From Chrysopilus asiliformis (Eukaryota > Arthropoda > Insecta > Diptera > Rhagionidae): a stretch of 64,000 nucleotides of DNA. The translations under genes were made by a program, and so were the position numbers. Below are positions 10,450 through 22,588 of the stretch, one piece after another; position 1 is the stretch's first letter, and every line of letters begins with the position of its first letter. The notes beneath the pieces are model-generated. The model did no database searches and was not told the origin of the DNA. It saw only the letters and a program-made list of their open reading frames with translations. Location: assembly GCA_964034945.1 (NCBI GenBank), contig OZ035960.1:86591348-86655347 (forward strand), given 5' to 3'.

Positions 10450-12130
10450 TTTAATTCATTTTTTATATTTATATTGAAGGTTATTGACCCGGCATCCGAC
10501 ATGAAAATTTTTGTCATGATTTCGACAGGTGAATGTGATACACCCCGACTTAAAATGGGCCATAAACTTATCTACATTTCGATATACACGGTGAAGAAAA
10601 TATATCATTTATTTTTTATATATTTTAAAGCAATATTAATATAATAGGAAGTGACGCAACCCTTGAGACTACCCAACCGCAAAAGCCGATAAAGGGAATC
10701 CGAAAAGCGCTCTATATACATACAGTATGAGGCGCATCAATGTGCATAGACGATGACCTTTGTGAACTTCCTGAGCTACACAGGAAAGAAACTTATATAA
10801 TTTGCAGAGATGTTTAAACAGGCCTGAAACTTGAGCTGATGATGTTTAAGCCACTTATTCACGAATTTCGGCGATGAATATAATGATATAACAGAAATTG
10901 ATACATTAGAGTCTCCAATCAAAGTCATCTAAATGATATACTGTACAGTAATTTAATAAACCTGCAATTTCAAAAATGCATCAACACAAATTTACGAAGT
11001 ATTTTAAGAAAACCAGTAACAAACAAGAAAAAACACAAAAAAGCATTAATTCCTTGTAGTAATTGCGGAAAATAGGTTCAATCCAATAGGTTCAATCATA
11101 ATGTTCATTAATAAATATGTGACTGTAAAATAATTTTCTTTTAGATGTTTTAAAACTTTAACTATCGTTTTATTCTTTCACTGTTATGTTTTTAACTTTA
11201 CTTTTTTAACAAACTTATTGTACTTAGAAATTTATTACTTATAAAATCCATTAAATTTGCATAAAGTGTTAGCATTTTATCATCAAAACAAGTCTGCTCT
11301 CTACAAATTCAAGAATTTATCTGGCAAACGCTAAACTTAAAACCAGTCATGGATTTCAATTTTTTTCCGAGATCTTCGCATTATTTTCAAAAATGCGAAA
11401 CAAAAGAGCAAAAACATGTAAAAAGGCGTATTCCGTTTTTATTTCACTTTTGTGAAAATAAAGCGAACAAAAATTTGTGTTGAATTCGCCTTTGTTTCGA
11501 GTCCGCGAAAAACAAGTGAATTCTTCACTTTTCCTTCTCGGAAGCGAAACAAAAGTGATTTCATTCTGGCTGCAATTTTGTCGAATTCCCAGCTAAGATT
11601 CATGAATCACGGCAATTCTCTTTTAAACATTCACGAATCATTCACGGTCATTTACACGGTAAGTGTTTTGACGTACGTCTTTTTGACGTTTGTGAAAGTT
11701 TTTGTCGTAAATTAACAAGGAGCGAATACGAACGAGAGCAAAAAGGAATAGAGAAAACGGACTTGCAATAACTTATGGTGAATCAAAAGTTGGTGATACA
11801 CCAACTTCTCGCCCCTCTTGCCCTCATTTGGCCGTGACGTGAATCCAAAAACTTATCGTGTGAATCCAGACAAACCTCGGCACAACTTTGAAGCATGCAC
11901 ACATAAACAAGTGTACAGATAGGTTAAGAAAATTTGGAATGAACGATGACTCATTAAATGTTTGACCTGCAAGGCGACACCATCTAAAAGAAAAATTCAA
12001 AATGTAGTCAGGGCAGCATGCTTCATTGTGTTCATTTTAAATTGTTTTACTTTTAACAGTTCACTTAGGAATGGTGCTCCGTACGATAAACTCGCTTAGG
12101 GTGAAATGAGGTGTATAAATATTCTTTTGA
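10450..12130. other. AT-rich stretch, no recognised gene
   Basis: No paired transposon ends or coherent coding frame found. The 87-residue frame at 11452-11715 has no recognisable motif. Confidence 0.4.
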
Positions 12131-12145
12131 AGAACGTAAAAAATC

Positions 12146-13681
12146 AATTCAATTCAATTTATTTTATTGCAACAGTTCTAATTACAAAAATCCGAACAAT
12201 ATTTATCTTATGGCAAACAATGCCTACGTTTAACTTTGAAAGTTTGTTACAAAAATAGATTAATATGACAGTTGGAAATTTTACATCTGAATATTTTTAC
12301 ACATACACCAGCTGCAAATTGGTATATGTACCTTGAGAGTCTACACTTTAGCTTGAACTTAAACATAAAATTCTGGCGTAGCCAGATAACAAGAACCAAA
12401 CAAAATAAAATAAAAATAAAATAAGAAATAAAAAGGATAGAAAAAAAAAATAAAATAATATAAACAAAATAAAATTAGAGGTTCACCCTCTGTGATGAAT
12501 GCTATCTCTACGATAATAGAAATTTGGAATTCCATTAGGATTTGTATTTTGTAGAAAAACATTGCAATTTATAAGGTCAAAAGGGGACAGATAAAAATCA
12601 TGCGAAAATTGAGGATCCTGAGCATTTGCCAGCTGAGAGGAATAAATATCTTTCATAATACTGTTATCATGTGTCTCTAGACGTGATAAAGATTTTTTCC
12701 ACAGCATTGTGCAGAATTGTAGAAGAGGAACAACCCCAGCCTTTCTATAGATTTCCTGATTAGAATAGTACCTATTTCTCGATTTGAATTTCATAGAGAC
12801 GCAGTTTCTACAAATCCTTCTTTCAAAAACCTCTAACTTATTTGCCCAGGTTGTGGAAACCGAGAACCAACAGGGGAAACTATATGATACCATAGGCCTG
12901 ATTATTTGTTTATAAAGAAGCAGCTTGGTTTAGGGTACAATTTGCTATTGTGGTGGATTAAGGATGCTAAACTTTGGTAGATACCATTTGCTCTGTTTAG
13001 GGTTAACCTGATATGATTATTGAATTTAAGCAGATTGTCGAAATTGACACCCAGGTATCTGATACTTTTCTTAACAGGTATTTTTGTGCCATCGAAAGTA
13101 ACTTCCAAACTGGAACATGACCTTGCTATTCCCCTCGGACCCCTACCTGGGGAGTTCCTGAAGTGTATCAATGCAGACTTGTCCGTGTTGATTTCTATAC
13201 CCCATGAATTGTAGTACTCGAGTATCTCCTGCAAGTGAAGGTTTACCAAACTTGTACTCATAGATGGATTTTTATGGGTTGACTTCACCAATGTGTCATC
13301 AGCATATAATATGGCATCAGAAACCAGAACATCATAAGGATCCGCTGATAGGTGATGAGGGAAATCATGCAGAAAAATTGTGTACAAGATTGGACCCAAT
13401 ATAGAACCCTGAGGCACTCCCCTTGATACCAACACACTACCAGACACAGCCTCAGCAATCGAGACAAACAAAGATATATCCCTCAAAAAACTGAAGATCA
13501 ACTTAAGGATATAGCCTGGCAGCTTTAGCCGGATAAGCTTGTAAAGCAGACCATCCACCCACACCGAATCAAAAGCCTTCCTAATGTCCAGAAAGCAGGT
13601 CGTAGTCACACATTTCCTCCTTAAACCCAGAATTATATCGTTTTGAAGTTTCAATAGTGCATGTTCCGTGGAGTGCTTCTA
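12146..13681 (-). mobile_element. 5'-truncated Jockey-like LINE with 13-bp target duplication
   Basis: The element runs on the minus strand and is bounded by identical 13-bp flanks AACGTAAAAAATC at 12133-12145 and 13682-13694. The 3' end is A-rich with AATAAA-type sequence; the 5' end stops abruptly inside the reverse-transcriptase domain. These are hallmarks of target-primed insertion with 5' truncation. The 1536-bp copy is probably young, given the perfect duplication. Confidence 0.88.
12483..13669 (-). pseudogene. Reverse transcriptase (3' half) of the Jockey-like LINE
   Basis: The fragment opens at KHSTEHALLKLQ, just upstream of fingers-domain motif A. Visible motifs are CFLDIRKAFDSVW (A), SRGVPQGSILGP (B), ILYADDTL (C, catalytic YADD) and the thumb-proximal IRYLGVNFD. 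A frameshift near 12928-12935 separates this from the C-terminal part (MVSYSFPCWFSVS...; 12893-12483). Endonuclease and ORF1 are absent because of 5' truncation. Jockey-clade assignment rests on the motif wording and C-terminal style and is moderately sure. Confidence 0.82.
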
Positions 13682-13894
13682 AACGTAAAAAATCTGAAAG
13701 CGAGGGCTCGCAATTTACTCGATTCACGTTGGGCAAAGCAGAAAGGTGTAAAACCAGCCAATGGAATTGCCCTATATCACTCTCACTGGGTTCTTTCATT
13801 TGACGACTTACAGCGCGAACCGGCGAACAACGGAACTAAGCGAGTGCAGCGGCGAGCACGTGAACTGGAATAATTGGGAATAAGGTGGAAGTGA

Positions 13895-14833
13895 TCAGTT
13901 CACAGCAGTCGCGGCAGTCTGTTCGTCGCTCCTTTTGAGTAATTTGCTCCGCTTTCCGGTTAGTTTCTTGTGTTTTACCATTTCCAATAGTTATTTTGTG
14001 TCAGTAGAAGCCGGAATTTTTCCACGAAACCAAGAAAAAGTCAGTAAAAAAGTTGAAAACATTTGCTAAAATAGCAGCTTTGATTGGGTGGAGGAATTTG
14101 TGAATTTGCTGGACCTGCGCAGTAATCAATGACAATCTGTTGACTCGTGCGCAGGTCAACAACAACACTGGTGCGATTGCATGAATCCAACTAGGCCAAT
14201 TTAGACCGTCTGTGCAGGGCATACGGCAAAATACAAGAGGTGCAGTTGTACTCGTTGAATTTTTATTAATTTTAAGAGAGCCATTAAAATGACACAATGG
14301 CAACGAAGAGAGTCTGCAAGGTTCTCTGTGTTTTGTGTGCAGCTATTTTCTGATTCTGACATCTGACTGACGTTTTAAGTTGAAGAGGGATGCACTGCGA
14401 GTTGTGTTTTGCGTTTCGTTGGACTAAGGACTAGGAAAGTGAGATATTGCAATTAACAATTTAAATGTCTGCACTATAAATGTTCAGTTATCTGTGGAAA
14501 AATGTTAGCTTCGATTATTAGAAAAGTAATTGGAAAAAAATTCTAGGTTAAGCGACCAAATTGGTGTGTGTGTGTGTGTGTGGAGTTGTGTAGCAGGATG
14601 ATTTTTGAAAAACGGGGTTTTTTGTCCAAGAATATCCTTATCAATAACGGTGATATTAGTGAGCGATCTCGTGTTTTACGGCAGATTGTTGCGGAGTAAG
14701 GGTGTGTTTCATTGACCTGATAATCAAATGTCGGAAAGGGCGTGAAGCAGACAGGCAAGCAAAAACAGTGATGGACTGAAAACAAGTTAAACTCATCGAG
14801 ACCAACGATTGCAATACCCCGAAATCCCTAAAT
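13895..14833 (+). promoter_or_regulatory. Possible host promoter and untranslated first exon
   Basis: TCAGTT at 13895-13900 matches the insect initiator with A at 13897. Around +28 the sequence CGTCG matches four of five downstream-promoter-element positions. The region is less AT-rich and less repetitive than its neighbours. At 14834 a strong donor 'aat|gtaagtat' could end a noncoding exon. No long coding frame on the plus strand is convincing. It could belong to the Cdep-like gene whose coding exon starts at 39177. All of this is inference from motifs. Confidence 0.3.
14563..14583. repeat. GT dinucleotide microsatellite
   Basis: An uninterrupted run of about ten GT units. Confidence 0.9.
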
Positions 14834-16165
14834 GTAAGTATGGAACGCTGAAAAATTTCAACCATAAAAATTCCACTATTTCTCAGATTTTATGAATAAA
14901 TCATTCACTTGATTTCGTTATCAGTTGAAGTCTGGAAAGTGGGTTAAACGCATTTCCACCCCACCGATAAGACGATAAGTTTGAGTGCGTTCACTTCATT
15001 CGAAACGGAGAGGAAAGGTGCGCAAATTCTCTCTTGGCGTTTCCGCTTTGTTACAAATATGCAGTTGTGTGAGAGCCCTAAAGGGTGTAGCAATTTTCCT
15101 TAAAATGTCAGATCTGCTATTTACTTATTTATCTTGTAATAAATTGATAAGAAACATTTTAAACTGTGAAATCTTCAGTGTTTTATCTACTCCCAATGTG
15201 ATCTATTATGAATTTCCATCGGTAAGAGGATTTATCAAAAAAAAACTTAAATTTTTTTCTAAAAAGATTTTTTTTACGTTGTGAAGGATTGTTTTTTTTT
15301 ATCGAATTTCCTATCCATATAAAATTGTGTCAATAGTTAATAAATCAAACATCCATGTGCACAAACTTTGCTTAAAAAATTGATTAGTCGCCCACACACG
15401 TATGAGGAGAAACTTTACTAATAAGAAATTGTGTTGGGCAATTTCCTGCGTTATTTTTTTACCTGCGAAGATATCAATTTCGGATTTGGAATCGTTATTT
15501 TTCTGTAAATCACATTCAATTTATATTCAGTGGACTGGTTCAATGCACTGTGGTTAGATGAAAAAAAACAGCAATATATTAATAGATACAACAATCTATG
15601 AGTGTGTAAAAACTTCTAGTATTTAGTATCGTCGAATGAAAGTTGGTTAAGATATTGATTTTTTTACTATTGCTGGGTGGTGTGATTTAAGCAATTATTA
15701 TTTGTCTTAAAAGAGCATTGATAACCATATCTTCACTTTCTAGTATATTCTTTATAGTTACTGGCTTATAAGTAATTATATTCGTGAAAATTTTTGACTT
15801 CGAGGTTTTTCCTAACACACATGTCCAAAGTAGTCCCGATTCAATTTGATGGAGTTTTCAAAATTATCTGTCTGGAGTGCTTTGGCGGAACTAGGAATCG
15901 CCCCATCTCATTCGGGAACCTCATTAGGGTCCCCTAATAGCGGAAAACTTTTTTGTTTTCAATGGTGATAGTTAGGGGTGTAGTGTAGTGTCGTTCTGCA
16001 AAAGATCCAACTCTAACTCTGGAGCCGAAAATTTTTAGAGACCAACTCTGACTTTAACTTCAAGTGTATTCTATTAAGACACAAAATTGTAAAATAGCTT
16101 TTCTGAATTACTTCTTAAGATGAAAACGAAAATGAGATAATTTAAAAGAAATGAATACTGGGTAT
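14834..16165. other. AT-rich stretch, no recognised gene
   Basis: No supported feature beyond short poly-T tracts; it may be intronic if the donor at 14834 is used. Confidence 0.35.
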
Positions 16166-16173
16166 ACTTTTTT

Positions 16174-16931
16174 TTGGTGACACGGAGAGAGATAGGATCA
16201 AAGCAAAAAATGAATCAAAGAATTTGTATTAAATTTTGTGTGAAAAATAAAATTAAGTGCTCCAACGCACTTGAAATGTTGACTGTGGCATTTGGCGAGT
16301 CTACTTTGAGCAAAAAAAAAGTTTATAAGTGGTACAAGTTCTTCACAAAAGGCCGGGAAGATGTTAATGACGATGCCCGCCCTGGACGCCCCAGCATGTC
16401 AATAACTGATGAAAACGTTGAAGCAGTGAAGAAAATTGTATGGATAATCGTCGAATCACTGTTAGGGAAGTTGCTGAAGATGTGGGCATATCGGTTGGCT
16501 CATGCCATGCAATTTTTTCGGATATTTTGGGCATGAAGCGTGTGGCAACGAAGTTTGTTCCGAAATTGCTAAATTTTGACCAAAAGAACCGTCGCATGAG
16601 CATCTCTCAGGAGCTGTTGAATGACCGTAATCATTCCTCAGCCACCGTATTCACCGGACTTCGCTCCCTGCGATTTTTTTCTGTTCCTGAAACTGAAAAG
16701 ACCTATGAAAGGACGGAGTTTTGCCATGATTGAGGAGATAAAGACCGCATCGTTGGAAGAGCTCAAGACCATATCAAAAAGCGCATGGTTTAAGGACTGT
16801 AAAAAGCGCTGGCACAAGTGTATTATATCTGAGGGGGATTACTTTGAAGGGGACAAAATAGATATTGTTGAATAATTAAATATTTTTCGAGAAAAAACAA
16901 AAGTCACCTTTTTTTTTGAACAAACCTCGTA
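16174..16931 (+). mobile_element. Mariner remnant lacking its left end and catalytic core
   Basis: The right end 'gaacaaacctcgta' at 16918-16931 matches the usual mariner inverted end TACGAGGTTTGTTC. The matching left end is not visible, so the copy is 5'-truncated or rearranged near 16165. The interior encodes two separated pieces of a mariner transposase. Confidence 0.8.
16210..16875 (+). pseudogene. Mariner transposase, internally deleted
   Basis: The N-terminal half shows RICIKFCVKNKIKCSNALEM, then GREDVNDDARPGRPS, and after a 1-bp shift near 16438 NRRITVREVAEDVGIS, the paired helix-turn-helix region of mariner transposases. A deletion at about 16620 joins 'ELLND' to the C-terminal part VIIPQPPYSPDFAPCDFF and HKCIISEGDYFEGD. 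The first two catalytic Asp residues are lost; only the last-D block remains. Stop at 16873-16875. The family call is firm. Confidence 0.85.
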
Positions 16932-17770
16932 TGTCAGTTTCCGGTGAAGCGAACTTCGAAGTTTCATTAAAATCAGTTCAGTCGTTTTTGAGGAGATTTA
17001 ATACAATGACCATTTCTTTATACTTAATATTAATACAAAGATATTAGGGGTTAAAACTGCGTGTGCCAATTGATATCATAAAAATTAGTCTCCTAATATT
17101 AAATTGATTTTCTTGTTTTCACTACATCGAGATATCTACTCCACGAGTAAAACGTTTAACTTTGATTTTTGGTTGAAAATAAAATCAATTCCAATGACAA
17201 ATCGTGTCAATTTGGTGTAAATTGTTAATTAATGTTTATTTTAGTTAATTGAAAATCGTTTGATTTCTGTTAATGTTTTTAAATTAAATTGAAATTGGTA
17301 GATTTTGTTTCACTTAATCAAATGACTGAATCGATTTTTTTTCTGTTTCAATTAGGTGAGAATGAATATTCGAATTCTCACCAACTTAATTAAATAAATA
17401 AATTGAGCAATTTACCATCCGCTCTTTTCACTTCATTATTGTTTGATGTATTTTCGCTTCGCGAGTTTAAACATTATCACCATCAATGGCGTCAACATGA
17501 ATTACACTAATGTAACATTAACGCAACTAATTGCATTTTCGACATCACAATTTAATTATTAATTGAATTGGTCCTTTATTATTTTTGTATTCTTTTTACT
17601 AATATTTAAAAAAAATGTGTTCATAATGAAAGTTCTCAATTGCGTTCCTGGTTTTTATTTTTTACACTATATCAGAGAAAATTTGTTGAAAAGACCGGAA
17701 ATAGGAGAACAACGATTTGAAGCATCCTCTCTACTAACCGAGTGTAGTCCTATAAGATTTTAGGGGCCAC
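16932..17770. other. AT-rich stretch, no recognised gene
   Basis: Many TTAATT-type words but no paired element ends or coherent coding frame. Confidence 0.35.
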
Positions 17771-17773
17771 AAC

Positions 17774-17838
17774 AATCAGTTTTCCATCATTTTTTGGGAA
17801 AACTGATTGGTCCCAAAAAATGATGAAAAACTGAGATT
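17774..17838. repeat. 26-bp-arm hairpin
   Basis: The arms are inverted copies built around 'tcatcattttttggga' with a roughly 12-nt loop. Confidence 0.75.
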
Positions 17839-18109
17839 GGTGTGAACGTAAAATCAAACGACTGATGGTCAACCATGAAAAAATTCGTGGGCAGATTTCT
17901 AACAACCTGGGGGCATATTGCGGATCTCGAACAAACGCTAGCACGATCGAGAAACGATGAATTGGTATTGCCTATCTCGATTTTGTGCTTGACATTGCAT
18001 ACCAACTTCTCGAAATTTAAGAGTAGTAGTTTTTGCATAAATATCGCAAAATTCGCATTTCCAAAGATAAAAAGTGGGTGCTGGCTTTTAAAAATACCTA
18101 AAAACCACA

Positions 18110-18990
18110 AAAAATATCAGTTGTGGTCAACACAAAACTTTCTTCTACAAAATCTATGACCCTGTGCAATTTACGCTAGAGCGCTGTGGCGTTGTCAACC
18201 TAAGACGACCTCCCAATAAATTCTTGGTTCATCCAAAAATATCAAAAACGTACAAAATTTGAGATAACTTGAGAACTGTAAAAGATATCAATTTACGGTA
18301 AATGGCAAAAATGTAGAAAATGTTAACATCTTTAATTATTCTTTTAACTGATTTGTCGAAAAACCGTTAGTTTGCAAATTATTCGCAAACATATGATTTT
18401 TTACATAGTAATGAAAATATCTCAATAACGGTAAAATATAACGGATAACTGTAAGAAACAAATTTGTGCAGAATGCCATTCTCATTAATTCACTTCATAC
18501 TTTCAGTCAGCAAAAACCCGTTAGTTTTCGAGATAATCGCAAAAAACTGTTTTTTTTGGAAATAACGGTTTATCTCGATAACAGGTGGAGATATCGAGTT
18601 ATAGCTAAAGACAAAAGTGTGGGAAATTTTATTTTCTCCAAGTTTTGTCATACTTAAGGCCACTAAAAAACGCGTAGTTTGGGAGTAAATCGAGAAAAAC
18701 GAAATTGCGATTTTTGAAAAACCGCCATTTTGGATACTTCCGGTTAACGGATTTCCACCAAAAGTTGATAGGATCGTCCCATTTCAGGACCCAACATGCC
18801 TATAAAATTTCATGGCGCTAGCTCTATTAGTTTTTGAGAAATCTTGTACACGGACTGACAGACAGAAAGACATTTTTTAAATATGACTCCAATCGACTCA
18901 GGAATGATCGGGAAATGTTTTTTAGGCAAAATTAAGAGGTCGAAATTTTTCATGAATACAATACTTTATTATACTCCGTAGAAGAAAGTA
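18110..18990 (-). repeat. Dispersed repeat family A, near full-length copy
   Basis: On the minus strand it runs from the hairpin 'tactttcttctacggag' through the sequence around 'gagctagcgccatgaaattt', 'aaatggcggtttttcaaaaa' and repeated 'taacgg' modules to 'gacaacgccacagcgctc'. It matches 32975-34080 almost along its whole length, without that copy's TTAA insert. No protein is supported. Confidence 0.8.
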
Positions 18991-19389
18991 AAAATGTTGT
19001 TTCGAAAGTAATAATTTTTTACTGAACGCACATAGAATAATACAAAATTCTGTTATTAGTGGTTTTTTTAAAAAACCCAAATAAATATTTAAAGGGTTTT
19101 GCAGCATACCACTTGAAAGAATTTATCCGCATAAAGCAAAAAAATGCGAAAAACTTAAAAATATAAAATGCATTTGAAATTTCCCAAAAATTTCCCTTGG
19201 ACTCGTTCGTTTTGTCGAATTTAATGCCTGATTGCTTATCTCGAAAATCGAGGGTTTCTGACATTTCTTGTGCTTTCGAGACGGAAGTTGTGGTTTTAAA
19301 TTTTCAGCTCGTTTCTTTAAAAGCGGTAAGTTCTTCATAATAATGTTAAAAAAATAAGCATTGTTATAAGCATTGTGTTTCCTAGTAAA

Positions 19390-19920
19390 ATGAGTGAAGA
19401 AAAAAAGAAAAAGACGCCGGTTCTAACAAATAGAGAACAATTAAAAATTATTGTCAAATTTATGGAGCAACACTAGTTGCGTTTTTTTAATGTTCTGAAG
19501 CAGTTCAGAACAAGCTTTCCATACAAAATCCTGCACCACCTTTTCATCTCGAACAGCGCTTGGAACAAAGGGAAATTTTATACGGTAATGTACGGTAATG
19601 AAATGCTGCTAACTTCAACATAATAAATCTGACATTTTATTCTCAATAGAGGATTTTGTGTTGGTGGTTTGTTGGTTCTGTTCGACAGCGAAATAGTTTT
19701 AATCATGGGAGATAGCGAATCGTGATTATCAAGAAAATATAGCAGTAACGGCCTACTGATGCCATTCGAACTCAATGAAATTTCCCACTTACTCTGGATC
19801 GTTTTTTTAATGTTGTTCTAGAACATTAATTTAATGTTGTTCTAGAACAGTGTTCTAGAACATTAAAAAAACGCAACTACTATTTCAAGCGGATTGTTGT
19901 TATATTTTAATGTTTTGTTT
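19390..19920 (+). pseudogene. Myb/SANT-like N-terminal fragment split by a MITE
   Basis: Removing the MITE at 19476-19877 with one TA copy gives one frame from ATG 19390 to TAA 19920, 38 residues. It has a basic start (EEKKKKTPVL) then TNREQLKIIVKFMEQHYYF, resembling the first helix of insect Myb/SANT-like regulatory domains. The fragment is too short for function. The identity is tentative. Confidence 0.35.
19476..19877. mobile_element. TA-flanked MITE inserted in the Myb-like frame
   Basis: Ends are inverted repeats GTTGCGTTTTTTTAATGTTC, and TA lies on both sides (19474-19475 and 19878-19879). The length is 402 bp and there is no transposase. The right part holds stacked 'gttctagaac' palindromes. 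A Tc1/mariner-order origin is likely. Confidence 0.7.
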
Positions 19921-20205
19921 GTATTTGTTCATCGCTTTTGCTCAAATCATTAAAAAAAATGTTCGGAAGAAACATTTTACTGAATAAAGTTGAACAATTA
20001 AATGCAACTTTTCACTTTAACACCACAAAAATAAATAAACATTATCTGTCAAAAATATTTCCCTTGGGGAAATCTCGAAATTGCATGTTCGAGATACGTA
20101 ATTCCATTGTCTCTCGAAATCGAAGTTGCCTTTCGCATTCGCTAGTCTCGTTTTTCGAGATCCGCAATGTCTCCCCTGATTGTTGTGAACATTCGCATCA
20201 GTCGC

Positions 20206-20789
20206 GTCAATCGTGTCGAATCAGAACAGAACCAAATTTTATTTTCTGAACGTAATGCTACATTTACACGAATGACAAATTTGTCATTTTTTTCTTGTCA
20301 TTTTGTTAATTCCCGTGTAAATGGCATAATTTTTGTAATTTTTTCTGTCAGAAAATGTCAATCTCTCATAAAAGAATGAACTTGTCCGTTCTTTTATACC
20401 AGATTGTCATTCGTACAAACGCAATATTAGTTATGACAACTTTAGTATTCAACTTTTGTTGGTTCCGAGTCCAATAACCGAGTTCAGTTTTTAAAAATTT
20501 GAGAATAGCATCTTTTTTGAAATATTTTTCAAAAAATTATCCAAATTTCACTCATTTTTAATTTTGTTTTTAATAAAACACTTCTTACATTAACCAGAAC
20601 AACACATTACACGGTCCTTGGTTCTTGGACTCGGGCCCTGGTACCCCGGTTCTAGATTCCTAGAGAGACGGGTACCCGGTTCCATAAAATGACGATTCTC
20701 AACAGCCCTAATGGCTTTATTTCAAAACTAGAAAAATATAAATATTGTACGCACGACTTTAATCGATATTCAACATACATTGGTTAGTA
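20206..20789. other. AT-rich stretch, short inverted words only
   Basis: 'cgaatgacaaatttgtcatt' near 20270 is a small palindrome. Nothing else is supported. Confidence 0.35.
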
Positions 20790-21352
20790 CAGGGTGGGCC
20801 AGAATAGACGCAGGGGTTTGAAGTCTTTATAACTTTTTTTTTATTTTTATTTTTTTAATTTTGTTTCAGCGTTTTGTTAAGAAGACTTGGGCAATTTAAA
20901 ATGGACCTGTACACAATAGAACAACGAACCGGTGGGCGGTGGGCTCAATGGCTCTTTTACGGGACATGTTTGGCGGACGCATTATTTCGAAAAGTTGCGA
21001 TTTCAATTGGCCTCCGCGTTCACCTGATCTAACGACTCCAGATTGTTTCCTTTGGGGATATTTGAAAGAAAAGGTGTACGTCAACAAGCCAACAACCATC
21101 AGCCAATTGAAAACCAACATTCGCAGTGAAATGGAGGCCATAACACGAAAGGTTATGGAAAATGTCTTGGAAAGAGCACGGATTTGCGAAGCAGAAAATG
21201 GCCACCACTTGCGGGATATAATTTTCCATGTTTAGACCAAAAATATTCCCCATCAATCAACTACATGTATTTGAAAAAAAAATTATAGGTTTCGCTAAAA
21301 TAAAAAAAATTATAAAGAATTCAAACCCCCGCGTCTATTCTGGCCCACCCTG
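20790..21352 (+). mobile_element. Mariner deletion derivative with intact ends
   Basis: Inverted ends CAGGGTGGGCCAGAATAGAC at both sides are flanked by TA (20788-20789 and 21353-21354). The length is 563 bp. It keeps the transposase start and C-terminus but not the middle, as in mobilisable internal-deletion derivatives. Confidence 0.88.
20901..21235 (+). pseudogene. Mariner-type transposase, fused start and C-terminus
   Basis: The ATG at 20901 opens MDLYTIEQR, a typical start of this transposase group. A deletion then joins it to a C-terminal frame with NWPPRSPDLTTPDCFLWGYL, VYVNKPTTISQLK and AENGHHLRDIIFHV, ending at 21235. The last catalytic Asp region is present; the first two are missing. 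The joined parts are in different frames. Confidence 0.82.
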
Positions 21353-21354
21353 TA

Positions 21355-22588
21355 GTAGGATCAAAATCTTCGTACATTAGAGATTTTACCTTCATTGAGA
21401 TATAGTTTTTTTTCCTATGGATACCAAAAGAGAATAAGAAATAATTATTTTTGTCCGGTAAATACTTCTAGATATTAAAACAATATACTGAAGAGAAATT
21501 CAAACAAGCAATACAAGTGGGTGTTTTTACAACATTGAATTTTTCTCGACATTTTAACAATGAACTTTTTTTTTATTAATTATGGAGCACGGTTATATAA
21601 TCAAATCTTTAAGAAAACCATACAGTCTCTGTAGGATAAAATAGCAAAATGCAGATATAAATGAAAGAACATTCTATTCCCGCAGAATGACAAATTTTTT
21701 CCGTTATTTAGAATTTTGCTAGATATCTAGGAAAAACAATGATTATAATTTGACAATGATACCACCATACCTCATATTTTTCTTCATTGAAAATACAGAA
21801 TATTTTTGGCAATGGTGGCAGTGTCATTCTGTTTTACTTAAAATTTATGATAGTCCCTGGCGCGTATTACACGACTAAAAGTTTGAAACATTTTTCTTCT
21901 TTTCGCAACTGTTGTGACTCTGGTGATTTTCAAATGTTTGCCTCTGTGTGGGTTTTTCTGGTATCTCTTCACTGGTAACTTTTTAGGCAAAATATTTGAA
22001 ACCAGAATTGAAATACTTTTGCAATTTATCACTTTTAAAGTGCTGTTTCTACAGTACTTGACGTTTTTAGTAGGTGGCCCAGAAATGGCCTAGTTGGGGA
22101 TGAAAGAGGGTAAACATTTTCAGACTATGGAGCCATCTAAAATAAAGTGGAACATAAAGTTTAACGGTGGCGCTGTGACGACATATTATAGTCATGTTTC
22201 AGATCACAGATTTTCTTTAGGGATTCCGTCATTGACTTATCGTTTTGGAAATTCTTTGCTTTGTCCCCATTACATTAAATTTTTTTTCTTTCTTTCTCGT
22301 GATATTTACCAAGGAATTTGAATATTTACAATGTCATTCTGTATTTTGAATAAGTGTGAATTATGCTCAACTTAGGTCACTGGCGTTTAACCACAAGAAA
22401 TAGGGTGAATGCGATGTATTAAGAAAAATGTGCATATTCTGCCTTTTGATTGTGATTGATGATTTTGTCTCACAATGTTGAGATATTGTTTACAGCGGCA
22501 TTTCAAGTATACACTGAGAGAAATACAGTAATGGTTTTAAGCCTGTGGCAGGACTATTTCGGCTAGTACCTGCTAAGTTCCTTTACAT
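21355..22588. other. AT-rich stretch, no recognised gene
   Basis: Short frames at 21787-22321 have no motifs, and no paired element ends were found. Confidence 0.35.

Larger units (their letters stand above)
17857..20205. mobile_element. Diffuse composite element with inverted arms around a Myb/SANT-like fragment
   Basis: The left arm (about 17857-18040) and right arm (about 20050-20205, reverse strand) share 'cgactgatg', 'ttgcggatctcgaa' and 'ctagc' in matching order, as degenerate terminal inverted repeats. Inside lie a family A repeat, a Myb/SANT-like fragment and a TA-flanked MITE. A Myb-like accessory protein is known in Harbinger elements, so this could be an old, degraded Harbinger. 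The boundaries are approximate. Confidence 0.35.
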
